Assembly (NCBI GenBank): GCA_905234645.1
Contig: CAJOIS010000004.1
Coordinates: 1 to 64,000 of the forward strand
Direction: 5' to 3'
Source: an uncultured Bacteroidales bacterium
Lineage (GTDB): Bacteria > Bacteroidota > Bacteroidia > Bacteroidales > F082
Length of the DNA stretch: 64,000 nucleotides
The translations under genes were made by a program, and so were the position numbers. The number at the start of each line of letters is the position of its first letter. The first letter of the stretch is position 1. The notes beneath the pieces are model-generated. The model saw nothing but the letters and a program-made list of their open reading frames with translations. It made no database searches and had not been told where the DNA came from. Shown one piece after another: positions 23,722 through 33,319 of this stretch.

Positions 23722-26700
23722 TTACTTTTTCACGAACCTTCTAACTTCTGTGGCGCTTTGCGTCGTCATACGGATGACGTAAGTGCCAACGGGCAGGTCA
23801 GTCATATTGATTTCAACCTTGTCGGCGCAGTTCTTCTGGCTGAAGACCAGAGCTCCAGCGATGTTGAAGATCTCGATTTGGTCGATGGTTTCGACGGCCT
23901 CGACGGTCAACTTGTCGCTGACAGGATTGGGATAGAGGACGAAGTCGTTCTTTGCATTTTCGTCCATGCCTTCAACGTACTGGAGGTTGGCGACGAGGGT
24001 GCGGTCGCCCGTCACGGTGAAGGTGTACCGCTCAGACTCCGAGACAACTGTACCGTTTTCAGTCCAGTTCACGAAGATGTAGCCCTCATTGGGAACGGCC
24101 TTCAGAGTCGCTTGTGCGCCATACTCGTAGGTGCCTGCACCGATGATTTCGCCGCCATTTGCCGGGTTGACTGTGGCATCGATTGTATAGGTTTCAGCTT
24201 TGAAGTTGGCGACAAGGGTGCGGTTACCCGTAACCGTGAAGGTATAGCGGGGGTTGCTAGAAACAGTGTTGCCGTTCTCCGTCCAACCAATGAAGGAATA
24301 GCCGGTAGCAGGTGTAGCGTTCACGGTGCAGCTCTGACCATAAGTGCATGTGCCACCACCCGATACGGTGCCGCCATTGGTCGGGCTAGCCGACACAGAG
24401 ATGGTATAGGTATTGGCGGTAAAGTGGGCCACCAAGGTGCGGTTAGTGGTGACACTGAAGGTATAGCTGGCGTTGGACGAGACCACATTGCCATTCTCTG
24501 TCCAGTTCGTGAAAGTGTAGCCCGTAGCAGCCGTGGCGTTCACGGTGCAGCTTTGACCATAAGTGAATGCGCCGCCACCTGATACGGTACCGCCATTGGT
24601 CGGATTGGCTGACACAGTGACGTTGTAAGAGGTCTGCGTGAAGTGGGCCACCAAAGTACGGTTGGCAGTAACACTAAAGGTGTAACTGGCATTGGTGGAA
24701 ACCACATTGCCGTTCTCTGTCCAGTTCGTGAAGGTGTAGCCTGTAGCAGCCGTGGCGTTCACGGTGCAGCTCTGACCATAAGTGAATGTGCCGCTACCTG
24801 ATACGGTACCGCCATTGGTCGGGCTAGCCGAAACAGAAACGGTATAGGTATTGGCGGTGAAGTGGGCTACCAAGGTGCGGTTAGTGGTGACACTAAAGGT
24901 GTAACTGGCATTGGTGGAAACCACATTGCCATTCTCTGTCCAGTTCGTGAAGGTATAGCCTATAGCAGCCGTGGCGTTCACGGTGCAGCTCTGACCATAA
25001 GTGAATGTGCCGCCACCTGATACGGTACCGCCGTTGGACGGGTTGGCCGAAACGGAAACGGTATAAGTATTGGCGGTAAAGTGGGCCACCAAAGTACGGT
25101 TGGCAGTAACACTAAAGGTGTAACTGGCATTGGTGGAAACCACATTGCCATCCTCTGTCCAGTTCGTGAAGGTATAGCCTGTAGCAGCCGTGGCGTTCAC
25201 GGTGCAGCTCTGACCATAAGTGAATGTGCCGCCACCTGATACGGTACCGCCATTGGTCGGGTTGGCCGACACATTAATAGAATAGGTGTTGGCGGTGAAG
25301 TTGGCCACAAGAGTATGGTTCGCATCCACAGTGAAGGTGTAGTTGGCATTGGTGGAAACCACTATGCCATTCTCTGTCCAATTCGTAAAAGTGAAACCTG
25401 CGTTAGCCGAGGCCGAAACCGTGCAAGATTGTCCTTCAGTGAAAGTTCCACCACCAGTGACGTTGCCACCATTGGTCGGGTTGGCTGACACACTGATGTT
25501 GAATTCCTGCGGCTGTGCGGTGAAATTGGCCACCAAAGTGCGGTTGCCCGTAACTGTGAAGGTATAGTTGGCTTGGGTCGAGACCACATTACCGGCTTCC
25601 GTCCAGTTGGTGAAGTCATAACCACTGTTGGCTGTGGCAACAACTGTGCAGCTTGCACCCTGGGTGAAGGTTCCACCGCCCGTGGCAGTGCCACCGTTGG
25701 TCGGATCTGCCGACACGCTAATGGTATAACTCTGCGGAGCGCCTCCTACTTCAATGTCTTGGATATAAGGCTGGCGTTGCGGCTTGGTCACCACGATATG
25801 CACCGTACCCGAATTGACAGCCTGAGAGAGAGTAACCGTCACCGTACCTGAAGCAGGCACCAAGGCCACGCCCAGCAGTACGTTGTTCTGGGAAATGGCT
25901 ACATACGAACCCGGTTGGGCGCTCACTTGGAAGGTGGTGGCTCCAGCAGGGAAGGTGGAGGCATGGCTCACGTTGTTGGGACTGGGATTCACGCGGAAAG
26001 GCATGATGGAAGCGTCACCGAGAACATGATAAGCTTGCCAATAGTAAAGATCGCTGACACTGCTTTGATAATTGCCGACATGGGCATAACAAACAGCCAA
26101 ATTGCCAAGGAAAACGATGGAAGAAACGGTGTTGTAAGTGTCGTCCATCCAAATGCCGTCGTAAACACCTGTAGCCGTGTTGTTGATGTTGGGCATGCTT
26201 CCAAAGGTGTTGGTGGCACCAACGCCAAAATAATAGTCCTCATACCAATAGGTGTATGGGCAAGAGCCAATGTAGCTATAGGCCGCCTTGTTCTCGGCAC
26301 GAATCATGGCCTCGCCAAAACACGTGGAAGAGTATCCATAGTTGCCCGAGAGACAGCAATTGCCCATAGCCAAAAAATACTTGTTGGTATTGGTCATAGC
26401 GTTGACATTAGAAACAGTGAAAGAAGGATCAGACCAAGAGGTTTCACTGCCGTGGGCAGTGTAGTTGACAAAACCAGTACCCGAACTCAACGAGGCATAG
26501 CAGTTCGTATAGGGATTGCCTAACCAATTGTAAACATTGGTGAAACCGTGTGCGGCGTTGTAGTAATACTGCATCGCATATTGAATGGTGGGCTTGCCGA
26601 CGTAATTGGTCCAATAGCTGTCCCAACCGGCGATGAGGGTCACGTTGTTCAGATAGGTCGGGTCTGGCATGGTGTATTGCTCGTATTGCAAGATCTTGTT

Positions 26701-27789
26701 GACGATAGCAGTGACCTGGTTGGTGTTCTCTGCCGACATACGGCTGTAGAACATATCCGGGAAGTAGTCATTGTCGACGGAGCCATAATACAGGTCTGTC
26801 ACTTTTTGAGTGGTAGTACCGCTGGTTTTTCCCGGGATTTGTCCCGTGTCGCCCACCAGTACGAGGAAGGTAGGTGTGGCGCCTTGGTTGACACCCGTGT
26901 TGTAGAGATTCTGTACATAACTTTGGATGGCATTATAAGTGGAACCCGTCTGCGAAGTGGTGTACACATCCACGTAGAAGCCCTTCTGGGTCTTCCAGTT
27001 AAGCCAAGGTTCAAGGGCAGTGAGATAGTTCTGAGGCGCAATCACGATCATGTGGACAGGATAGGCCATCAGGTCGGGGTGGTCGGTGTAGACGTCCATG
27101 ATTTGGCGGTAGTTGAACATCTGCTTGTAGACGATGTCGAAATACGGGCTGTAGGTATTCAACAACATACGTTCCGTTTCGGCGCGGTCGGCACCGTCGA
27201 AGCTGACTTCCACCTCAATGTCGTTGAACACACGCAGGGTGTTGGAGGCGGGGTTGTAGCTGACGGGGTTGATGACCAACGAGCCGACGCGGATGCCGCG
27301 CATCGTGCCCTGCACCTCGATGCTGGCTTCGGGAGCCGTAGCGAGACTGCGGGTCTGATAGGCGGCTGCGTTGTAGACAAACTCAACTTCCTCAATGCTC
27401 TGGTCCTTGCGGACAGAAGGCTGGTGAGGAACGAGCGTGCCGATGCCGTAGTCGGAGAGACGGTAGTCGGTGGTGGAATAGCTAAGCACGTTGACGCGCG
27501 GCGTAGCCCCGAAAGGCACTGCCAGCAGTTCGTGTGTGGCAGGCAGTTCGGGCGTACCGATTTCGCCCGAAGCGTAAGTGCCTTCTATGGCAATTTCGGA
27601 GAAGATGCCACGGGAGGTGTTCACTTCGATGCTCTCGATGGAGCCATAGCTAAAGGTGGCACGAAGCGATGTGAAATCGCTATGGGTGATTTCAGCGCTC
27701 GTCGTGCTGCGCAAGTTGATGCGGCCGTTTTGGGCCATAGCGAACATCACGCTCATGACCAAAACAAAGAGTAAGGATAGTTTTTTCAT
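23722..27789 (-). CDS. Gingipain-like C25 cysteine protease with eight InlB-type repeats and T9SS tail
   Basis: This 1355-residue protein has a signal peptide (about 1-19), a gingipain propeptide-like region, a C25 peptidase domain (about 235-600) and an Ig-like domain (about 605-680). Eight InlB-type repeats of about 72 residues (about 684-1270, each with NGGTVSGGGTF, TFTNWTE and LVANF/LVAHF) follow, and the protein ends in a YPNP type IX secretion domain (about 1275-1355). The likely catalytic pair is His446 in AHG and Cys479 in GNCC, 33 residues apart as in RgpB. It should be exported and attached to the cell surface. Confidence 0.93.
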   Translation of the reverse strand: MKKLSLLFVLVMSVMFAMAQNGRINLRSTTSAEITHSDFTSLRATFSYGSIESIEVNTSRGIFSEIAIEGTYASGEIGTPELPATHELLAVPFGATPRVNVLSYSTTDYRLSDYGIGTLVPHQPSVRKDQSIEEVEFVYNAAAYQTRSLATAPEASIEVQGTMRGIRVGSLVINPVSYNPASNTLRVFNDIEVEVSFDGADRAETERMLLNTYSPYFDIVYKQMFNYRQIMDVYTDHPDLMAYPVHMIVIAPQNYLTALEPWLNWKTQKGFYVDVYTTSQTGSTYNAIQSYVQNLYNTGVNQGATPTFLVLVGDTGQIPGKTSGTTTQKVTDLYYGSVDNDYFPDMFYSRMSAENTNQVTAIVNKILQYEQYTMPDPTYLNNVTLIAGWDSYWTNYVGKPTIQYAMQYYYNAAHGFTNVYNWLGNPYTNCYASLSSGTGFVNYTAHGSETSWSDPSFTVSNVNAMTNTNKYFLAMGNCCLSGNYGYSSTCFGEAMIRAENKAAYSYIGSCPYTYWYEDYYFGVGATNTFGSMPNINNTATGVYDGIWMDDTYNTVSSIVFLGNLAVCYAHVGNYQSSVSDLYYWQAYHVLGDASIMPFRVNPSPNNVSHASTFPAGATTFQVSAQPGSYVAISQNNVLLGVALVPASGTVTVTLSQAVNSGTVHIVVTKPQRQPYIQDIEVGGAPQSYTISVSADPTNGGTATGGGTFTQGASCTVVATANSGYDFTNWTEAGNVVSTQANYTFTVTGNRTLVANFTAQPQEFNISVSANPTNGGNVTGGGTFTEGQSCTVSASANAGFTFTNWTENGIVVSTNANYTFTVDANHTLVANFTANTYSINVSANPTNGGTVSGGGTFTYGQSCTVNATAATGYTFTNWTEDGNVVSTNASYTFSVTANRTLVAHFTANTYTVSVSANPSNGGTVSGGGTFTYGQSCTVNATAAIGYTFTNWTENGNVVSTNASYTFSVTTNRTLVAHFTANTYTVSVSASPTNGGTVSGSGTFTYGQSCTVNATAATGYTFTNWTENGNVVSTNASYTFSVTANRTLVAHFTQTSYNVTVSANPTNGGTVSGGGAFTYGQSCTVNATAATGYTFTNWTENGNVVSSNASYTFSVTTNRTLVAHFTANTYTISVSASPTNGGTVSGGGTCTYGQSCTVNATPATGYSFIGWTENGNTVSSNPRYTFTVTGNRTLVANFKAETYTIDATVNPANGGEIIGAGTYEYGAQATLKAVPNEGYIFVNWTENGTVVSESERYTFTVTGDRTLVANLQYVEGMDENAKNDFVLYPNPVSDKLTVEAVETIDQIEIFNIAGALVFSQKNCADKVEINMTDLPVGTYVIRMTTQSATEVRRFVKK
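24000..25745 (-). repeat. Eight tandem 216-bp coding repeats
   Basis: The region encodes eight InlB-type units of about 72 residues. The middle units (about 24400-25280) are nearly identical at DNA level, including silent positions, while the outer units are diverged, which suggests recent expansion or gene conversion. Confidence 0.88.
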
Positions 27790-27815
27790 TTTACAAATGA
27801 TTGATAATGTTGGCG

Positions 27816-27823
27816 CAAAAGTA
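27816..27823 (-). promoter_or_regulatory. -7 box for the C25 protease gene (TACTTTTG)
   Basis: The minus-strand TACTTTTG ends 26 bases before the ATG at 27789. Confidence 0.68.
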
Positions 27824-27910
27824 ATAAAAATGTGAGAGTTTCGGTGTTTTGCACCAGAAATGCAGAAAATTTTCTCAAAAAAAAGTATCCATCATTCAAA
27901 ATACTTTTCA

Positions 27911-27918
27911 TACTTTTG
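27911..27918 (+). promoter_or_regulatory. -7 box for the AbrB operon (TACTTTTG)
   Basis: This is a full consensus match ending 44 bases before the ATG at 27963. The sequence CATACTTTT precedes it and may be part of a control site. Confidence 0.65.
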
Positions 27919-27962
27919 CAACGAAATATGAAAATTCATACAAATCATAAAAATCAATTATT

Positions 27963-28166
27963 ATGGAAGCAGAAAAAGGAAAGTACATCTTTGGTGTAGT
28001 GAAAGTGGGCGACCGGGGACAGGTCGTTATTCCGAAGGAAGCGCGAGAGGTTTACGGCATTAAAGCCGGCGACAGCTTGCTCGTGCTTGGTGACTCAAAA
28101 GGTATGGCTGTTCTGAAGACAGAGGTATTTCAGGACAAGATCGATGAAATGTTGGGGGAGGGCTGA
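27963..28166 (+). CDS. AbrB/MazE/SpoVT-family DNA-binding protein
   Basis: The 67-residue protein shows the AbrB swapped-hairpin fold pattern: VVKVGDRGQVVIPKEAREVY and GIKAGDSLLVLGD (about 12-45). Dimers of such domains bind DNA as transcription factors or antitoxins. No toxin gene follows; the next gene starts two bases after its stop and encodes an acyltransferase-like membrane protein. It may regulate its own four-gene operon, but that is an inference. Confidence 0.88.
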   Translation: MEAEKGKYIFGVVKVGDRGQVVIPKEAREVYGIKAGDSLLVLGDSKGMAVLKTEVFQDKIDEMLGEG

Positions 28167-28168
28167 TC

Positions 28169-29284
28169 ATGGAACGCAAACATTGGATGGATAACCTGCG
28201 TTGGGTGACGGTGCTGCTGGTGCTGTTCTACCACGTGATCTATTTCTATAATAACAAAGGAGTTTTCGGCGGCATCGGCGGGTTCGGCGAGTATCCTGAG
28301 TGTCCGCAGTATCAAGATATCGTAATGTACATTCTTTATCCTTGGTTCATGCCGATTCTCTTTTTGCTAGCCGGCATCGGCTCGCGTTATGCCCTACAGA
28401 AGCAGTCGGCCAAGGAATGGTTCAAGGCACGTACGCGGAAATTGTTGGTACCTGGTACGATAGGACTTTTTGTATTCCACTGGATGGTGGGTTATTTCAA
28501 CACTGCTGTGGCCGCAAGGACAGGGGTGTTTGACGGTATGCCTCTTATTGCCAAGTATTTGATGATGGCCGTCAGCGGTACGGGGCCGCTATGGTTCATC
28601 CAGCTATTGTGGCTGCTGTGTCTCGTGCTGCTTTTGGTGCGTGAAATTGACAAAAACGACCGGTTCTGGAACTGGTGCGGAAAAGCCAACTTGGTGGTCA
28701 TCATATTGTTAGGGGTGCTGTTTTGGGCTGGGGAGCAGACGTTGGTCAAGCATCCTCGCCCAGAGTCCTTGGACGGCCTCTGGAACTTGTACAAGCCTCT
28801 CTTCTACGTCGTTCCCTTCCTGATGGGTTATTTCGTGTTCTCGCACGATGCGGTGCAGGAGAAGCTGGAGAAAGCCTGGATTCCGCTGCTAGCCTGTGCC
28901 GCTGTTGCTGGCACGGTGCTGATTGTCACCACTTTTGGTGAGGATAACACCTCGGCAAAGTATATGGGCAGTCCGCTTAACTGCCTCTACGGCTGGCTGA
29001 TGTGTCTCGCGATGATGGCCTGGTTCAAGGCCCGCTTCAACCGTACGGGAGCTTTCGCCGGCTATATGACCCGCAACAGCTTCGGTGTTTACATACTGCA
29101 TTACTTGGTGATTGGCGCGTTGGGCTACATGATGAAACAATACACCTCGTTGGCTCCGTGGATGATGTACGTCATCCTCACCATTGCGGTGATGACCATT
29201 CCTTTCGCCCTGAATGAGCTCATCAAGAGGATACCGTTCATCCGTTGGTGCGTGTTGGGCATTAAAAAGGAGAAAAAGTCATGA
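28169..29284 (+). CDS. Acyltransferase 3 family membrane protein
   Basis: The 371-residue protein starts MERKHWMDNLRWVTVLLVLF and has about ten hydrophobic helices, with the conserved His in FYHVIYF and Arg in GSRYALQK. This is the acyltransferase 3 family, which adds acyl groups to cell-surface sugars or lipids. The acceptor is unknown. It is translationally coupled to the AlkD gene (ATGA overlap). Confidence 0.88.
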   Translation: MERKHWMDNLRWVTVLLVLFYHVIYFYNNKGVFGGIGGFGEYPECPQYQDIVMYILYPWFMPILFLLAGIGSRYALQKQSAKEWFKARTRKLLVPGTIGLFVFHWMVGYFNTAVAARTGVFDGMPLIAKYLMMAVSGTGPLWFIQLLWLLCLVLLLVREIDKNDRFWNWCGKANLVVIILLGVLFWAGEQTLVKHPRPESLDGLWNLYKPLFYVVPFLMGYFVFSHDAVQEKLEKAWIPLLACAAVAGTVLIVTTFGEDNTSAKYMGSPLNCLYGWLMCLAMMAWFKARFNRTGAFAGYMTRNSFGVYILHYLVIGALGYMMKQYTSLAPWMMYVILTIAVMTIPFALNELIKRIPFIRWCVLGIKKEKKS

Positions 29285-29988
29285 ACACCTTATATGATGC
29301 TATTCTTGCCAAGCAAGACCCCACACAGGTCGAAGGCCTATCCCGCTTCTTCAAGACGGGGAAGGGACAATACGGCGAAGGCGACAGGTTCTTGGGCATC
29401 AAGGTGCCCGTCACAAGGGAAGTGGTGAAGCAATGCTGGCAGGAGACCTCGTTCGACGACCTGGAGACCTGCATCGCCTCCGAATACCACGAGATCCGCC
29501 TGGCCGCCCTGCTCACCTTGGTGCAGATCTTCAAGCATGCCAAGAAGGACAAGGCCTTGCAGCAGCGATGCATCGACTTCTATCTTGCCTACACCCCCTA
29601 CATCAACAACTGGGACCTGGTCGACCTCTCATGCTACGAACTGCTCGGCACTTGGCTCTTGGACAAGGACCGCAACCTGCTTTACGACCTCGCCCGCGAC
29701 GGCCATACGATTTGGGAACAGCGCATCGGGATGGTGAGTACGATGCAGTTCCTGCGTCACGATGAGTTGGATGACACCTATGCCATCGCAGACATCTTCT
29801 TGGCCAAGCCCAAGCCGCTCCACGACCTGCTGCAGAAGGCCGTAGGCTGGCTCCTGCGTGAGGCGGGCAAACGCGACGAGCAACGTCTGAAAGACTGGCT
29901 GGCAACGCGATATACAACGATGCCGCGCACCATGCTGCGCTATGCGATTGAGAAGTTCCCCGAAGAGGACAGGAAAAGGTTTATGTAA
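29281..29988 (+). CDS. DNA alkylation repair protein (AlkD-like)
   Basis: The 235-residue all-helical protein has the AlkD-family pattern: FFKTGKGQYGEGDRFLGIKV at the N-terminus and NNWDLVDLSCYELLG and ILLGKAVGWLLREAGK-like (LLQKAVGWLLREAGK) in the HEAT-like repeats. AlkD enzymes excise N3- and N7-alkylpurines without flipping the base. It lies in an operon with AbrB, acyltransferase 3 and a hydrolase, which does not explain the repair role. Confidence 0.92.
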   Translation: MNTLYDAILAKQDPTQVEGLSRFFKTGKGQYGEGDRFLGIKVPVTREVVKQCWQETSFDDLETCIASEYHEIRLAALLTLVQIFKHAKKDKALQQRCIDFYLAYTPYINNWDLVDLSCYELLGTWLLDKDRNLLYDLARDGHTIWEQRIGMVSTMQFLRHDELDDTYAIADIFLAKPKPLHDLLQKAVGWLLREAGKRDEQRLKDWLATRYTTMPRTMLRYAIEKFPEEDRKRFM

Positions 29989-29990
29989 TT

Positions 29991-30671
29991 ATGGATATCC
30001 AACTCCACTATATCGAACAAGGCCAAGGCCTGCCCCTCATTCTCCTGCACGGCAACGGCGAAGACCACACCTATTTCGTGCATCAGATCGACAGATTCTC
30101 AAAGGCGTATCGCGTCATTGCCCTCGACACGCGCGGACACGGGCAGTCGCCTCGGGGCGAGAAGCCCTTCACCATCAAGCAGTTTGCTGAGGACCTGCAC
30201 GACTTCATGGACGCGAAAGGCATAGCCCAAGCCACCTTGCTCGGTTTCTCCGACGGAGGCAACATCGCGCTGACCTTTGCCCTGAAGTATCCCGAGAGGG
30301 TGGAAAGACTCGTCCTCAATGGTGCCAACCTCTTCCCAGGCGGCGTGAAGCCCCGCTACCAATGGCCCATCGAACTCGGCTACCGCATCGCCATGCTGTT
30401 TGCAAAGAAAGACGAGAAAGCCAAGCACAACGCCGAACTCCTCGGCCTGATGGTCAACGAGCCACATATTGCCCCCTCTGAACTTGCCGTCTTGACCATG
30501 CCAGTTTTGGTCATCGCAGGCACAAAAGACATGATCAAGGAATCACACACGAGACTTATTTACAAGAGTTTGCCAAATGCGCAGTTGGAGCTTGTCAAAG
30601 GAGACCATTTTGTGGCAAATAAAAACCCGTTGGAGTTTAATCAAGTAGTGGCAGCGTTTTTTGAAAAATAA
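29991..30671 (+). CDS. Alpha/beta-fold hydrolase
   Basis: The 226-residue protein has the nucleophile elbow GFSDGG with Ser87, the oxyanion region LLHGNGEDH, and the predicted acid Asp180 (AGTKDM) and His206 (KGDHF). The catalytic triad is complete. It resembles esterases or C-C hydrolases of the BioH/carboxylesterase type; the substrate cannot be told. It is the last gene of the AbrB-led operon, starting two bases after alkD. Confidence 0.9.
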   Translation: MDIQLHYIEQGQGLPLILLHGNGEDHTYFVHQIDRFSKAYRVIALDTRGHGQSPRGEKPFTIKQFAEDLHDFMDAKGIAQATLLGFSDGGNIALTFALKYPERVERLVLNGANLFPGGVKPRYQWPIELGYRIAMLFAKKDEKAKHNAELLGLMVNEPHIAPSELAVLTMPVLVIAGTKDMIKESHTRLIYKSLPNAQLELVKGDHFVANKNPLEFNQVVAAFFEK

Positions 30672-30674
30672 TAC

Positions 30675-30682
30675 TACATTTG
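30675..30682 (+). promoter_or_regulatory. -7 box for the C10 protease gene (TACATTTG)
   Basis: This full TAnnTTTG match ends 25 bases before the ATG at 30708. Confidence 0.7.
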
Positions 30683-30707
30683 CAGGCAAATAATAATCCT
30701 TCTGCAA

Positions 30708-33248
30708 ATGAAAAAGTATTTATTCCTTTTGTCGTTGGCTCTGTGTACCATCACCCTGCAAGCCAATCCCATCAACACTTCCATCGCCCAAGCTGCTGCA
30801 CAAAAATTCGCCACCACGCAGCTGGCCATGGAACGCGCCACACTTGATTTGGCCTACACCGGCCAAAACGAGGCCTTCTTTGTCTATAACATCGGCGACC
30901 ACGGTTTCGTCATCATCGCTGGCGACGACGCCTATCGTCCCATCATTGGCTATTCCAACGAGTCCGCGTTCGATGCGAACAATATCCCCCCTGCATTGCA
31001 GGATTATCTTGAGGGTATCGCCGAGCGTATCGTGCGATTGCGCGCAAAAGGCAACTCTATAGCTTCCCCCATGGTGGCGGCAGAATGGAATTCCGTGCTG
31101 AGCCATGGCAGGCTCATCTCTCACAACGGTGGTCGGGGCACAGGCTATTTCTGCCAAACCAAATGGAACCAAGATTATCCCTATAACTACTGCTGCCCCG
31201 AAGACCCTGCGGGCTCGGGTGGACACACCTATGTAGGCTGCCTCGCCACGGCGATGTCGCAGCTGATGCGTTTCTGGGCCTATCCTGCACAAGGCATCGG
31301 CGACCATTGCTACTATCATGACGACTACGGCCAAATTTGTGCTGACTTCGGCAATACCACCTACGATTGGGACAACATGCCCAATGTGCTAGACAACAAC
31401 TCTTCTGAAGCCGAAAAACTCGCCACAGGCACCTTGTGCTTCCATTGCGGCGTCACCATCGACATGGGCTATGGCCCTGATGGCAGTGGTGGTGCTTCAG
31501 GCCCCATTCCGGGAGTCATGCACGACTATTTCAACTATAGCGAGGCAAACATCCAACTTAGGCGCAACGATTATGGTTTGGAAGAATGGAAAACCATGGT
31601 GCGCGAACAGTTCGACATGGGCTGGCCTATGTATTATGGTGGCTGCGATGATGGCTGTCATGCTTTCATTTGCGATGGCTATGACGACCACGACATGTTC
31701 CACTTCAACCTTGGCTGGGGCGGCGGCTCCGATGGCTGGTATATCATCGACGATGCTCCTTATACGAATCCCGCCGATGCTATGTTCAACTTTGTTCCGG
31801 CTCCCGTATACAACGCCACGCCTATGGCTCCTACCGATTTCACAGCGGTTGCGGTTTCCGAAACAGACTTGAAGACAACCCTGCATTGGACCAATCCCAC
31901 CACAACTCTTGACGGCACACCTTTGGCAACAATTGAACAAGTCATAGTATTGCGCGACAACGAAACCATCCAAACCTTGACCGATGTTACTCCCGGCACT
32001 ACCATGGAAGTCGTGGATGCCAATGTGCCGCGTTATGACATGTATCATTATTCGGTGTATGTCGTATCCGGCGGTCGCGTAGGCAAGCACGCCAATGTGA
32101 TGAATGTGCTTATTGGGCCATCGTGTGAATGGAGAATCATCATGACTTCCAACTCCTTCTTTGGATGGCGTGGAGGCTATATCACCGTTTACAACAACTC
32201 AGGACACGAAATGGGACGTTACACCATGACATCGGCAGCAGCCACATCTGCAGAGTTCGCCTTGCCGCTCGGCCAGGTGTCTTTCGGTTGGACCGCCCCG
32301 GAAGAAGCCGTCAACCAAATGTCTTTCGTTATCAAAGATTCCGAAAACCAGACCATTTACTCCTTCTCGGGTTCCTCCAACGATGTACAAGAAGGTGTTT
32401 TCTTCCATGCCAACAACACTTGTGGCGGCGACCTCTCATGCGACACACCCACCAACCTTCTGGCAACCCTTGAGGACGAAGGCGTTTTCCTTAGTTGGGA
32501 TACCTCCGAGCATACAACCTATGGTTACAACCTCTACCGTGACGGCCTGCTGTATCGCCTCATTCAAGAAGGCACGACCTTCCTGGACGATAACGTAGCC
32601 ATGGGCGGACACTGTTACCGTGTAGCCGTGCTTTGCGAAGGCGGTGAGAACGGCGAATATTCCAATGAGTCCTGTGCCACTTTCGGGCCTTGTTACCCAC
32701 CTCGTAACTTGGACTACGAGTTGACCAACAGCTACAAAATCAAATTGACATGGGAGACTCCTGAGCCTCACGATGGCTTTACTGGCTATTACATTTTCCG
32801 CAAGGAGGGTGATGGCGAATACCACCGCATTAAGGTACTGGGAGCCAATGCTGTCACTTATACCGACAACTCCGCAACGACAGAAGGAGACTATTACTAC
32901 CGCCTTTATGCCTATTACCGTGACTTGGACTGCACCTCGGCACCCGCCAACAGGAAATACCATCCCAACGAATTTGAGCTTCATGCCTATTATTCACCCA
33001 CTGGAGTGCAAGATAATAACGCCCAGGCGAAGATCTACCCCAACCCCACAAAAGGTGTGGTGACAGTAGAAGCCGAAGACTTGGCATCTGTCTCAGTATA
33101 CAACACCTTGGGACAGTGTATCTTGCAAAAAGAAGTTTCCAATAACCAAACAACGATTGACCTGCAGGATGCCGCATCCGGGTTATACCTTCTGCATATC
33201 ACGACAGCACATGGAACCTTCACCAAACACCTTACCATCGAACGCTAA
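30708..33248 (+). CDS. Streptopain-like C10 cysteine protease with type IX secretion tail
   Basis: The 846-residue protein has a signal peptide (about 1-19), a Spi-type propeptide (about 20-120) and a C10 peptidase domain (about 125-370) with the nucleophile Cys178 in YVGCLATAM and His318 in GCHAFICDG. Fn3-like domains follow (about 380-760), and a YPNP type IX secretion domain (about 775-846) ends it. The mature protease should be exported across the outer membrane. It has its own promoter. Confidence 0.95.
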   Translation: MKKYLFLLSLALCTITLQANPINTSIAQAAAQKFATTQLAMERATLDLAYTGQNEAFFVYNIGDHGFVIIAGDDAYRPIIGYSNESAFDANNIPPALQDYLEGIAERIVRLRAKGNSIASPMVAAEWNSVLSHGRLISHNGGRGTGYFCQTKWNQDYPYNYCCPEDPAGSGGHTYVGCLATAMSQLMRFWAYPAQGIGDHCYYHDDYGQICADFGNTTYDWDNMPNVLDNNSSEAEKLATGTLCFHCGVTIDMGYGPDGSGGASGPIPGVMHDYFNYSEANIQLRRNDYGLEEWKTMVREQFDMGWPMYYGGCDDGCHAFICDGYDDHDMFHFNLGWGGGSDGWYIIDDAPYTNPADAMFNFVPAPVYNATPMAPTDFTAVAVSETDLKTTLHWTNPTTTLDGTPLATIEQVIVLRDNETIQTLTDVTPGTTMEVVDANVPRYDMYHYSVYVVSGGRVGKHANVMNVLIGPSCEWRIIMTSNSFFGWRGGYITVYNNSGHEMGRYTMTSAAATSAEFALPLGQVSFGWTAPEEAVNQMSFVIKDSENQTIYSFSGSSNDVQEGVFFHANNTCGGDLSCDTPTNLLATLEDEGVFLSWDTSEHTTYGYNLYRDGLLYRLIQEGTTFLDDNVAMGGHCYRVAVLCEGGENGEYSNESCATFGPCYPPRNLDYELTNSYKIKLTWETPEPHDGFTGYYIFRKEGDGEYHRIKVLGANAVTYTDNSATTEGDYYYRLYAYYRDLDCTSAPANRKYHPNEFELHAYYSPTGVQDNNAQAKIYPNPTKGVVTVEAEDLASVSVYNTLGQCILQKEVSNNQTTIDLQDAASGLYLLHITTAHGTFTKHLTIER

Positions 33249-33269
33249 GAAAAAACTTTAATCTACAAA

Positions 33270-33285
33270 CCCTAAACTCTAAACT
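33270..33285 (+). repeat. Inverted copy of the GTTTAGAGTT repeat
   Basis: The sequence CCCTAAACTCTAAACT contains AACTCTAAAC, the exact reverse complement of the decamer repeated at 2893-2916. It sits just upstream of the -7 box of the Mrp gene. Confidence 0.6.
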
Positions 33286-33291
33286 ATTTCT

Positions 33292-33299
33292 TACCTTTG
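33292..33299 (+). promoter_or_regulatory. -7 box for the Mrp gene (TACCTTTG)
   Basis: This is a full consensus match ending 20 bases before the ATG at 33320. Confidence 0.7.
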
Positions 33300-33319
33300 C
33301 AGCGTAATTATTTAAAATC

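Noticed and set aside
24000-25745. Possible CRISPR or satellite array from the regular 216-bp repeats
   Set aside because: The repeats are fully coding in one frame, encode InlB-type domains and lack spacer-repeat structure.
26548-27774. 408-codon open frame opposite the C25 protease
   Set aside because: It is a shadow of the protease reading with no signal, motif or promoter of its own.
27963-28166. AbrB protein as the antitoxin of a toxin-antitoxin pair
   Set aside because: The neighbouring genes encode an acyltransferase and a repair protein, and no toxin-like gene is adjacent.
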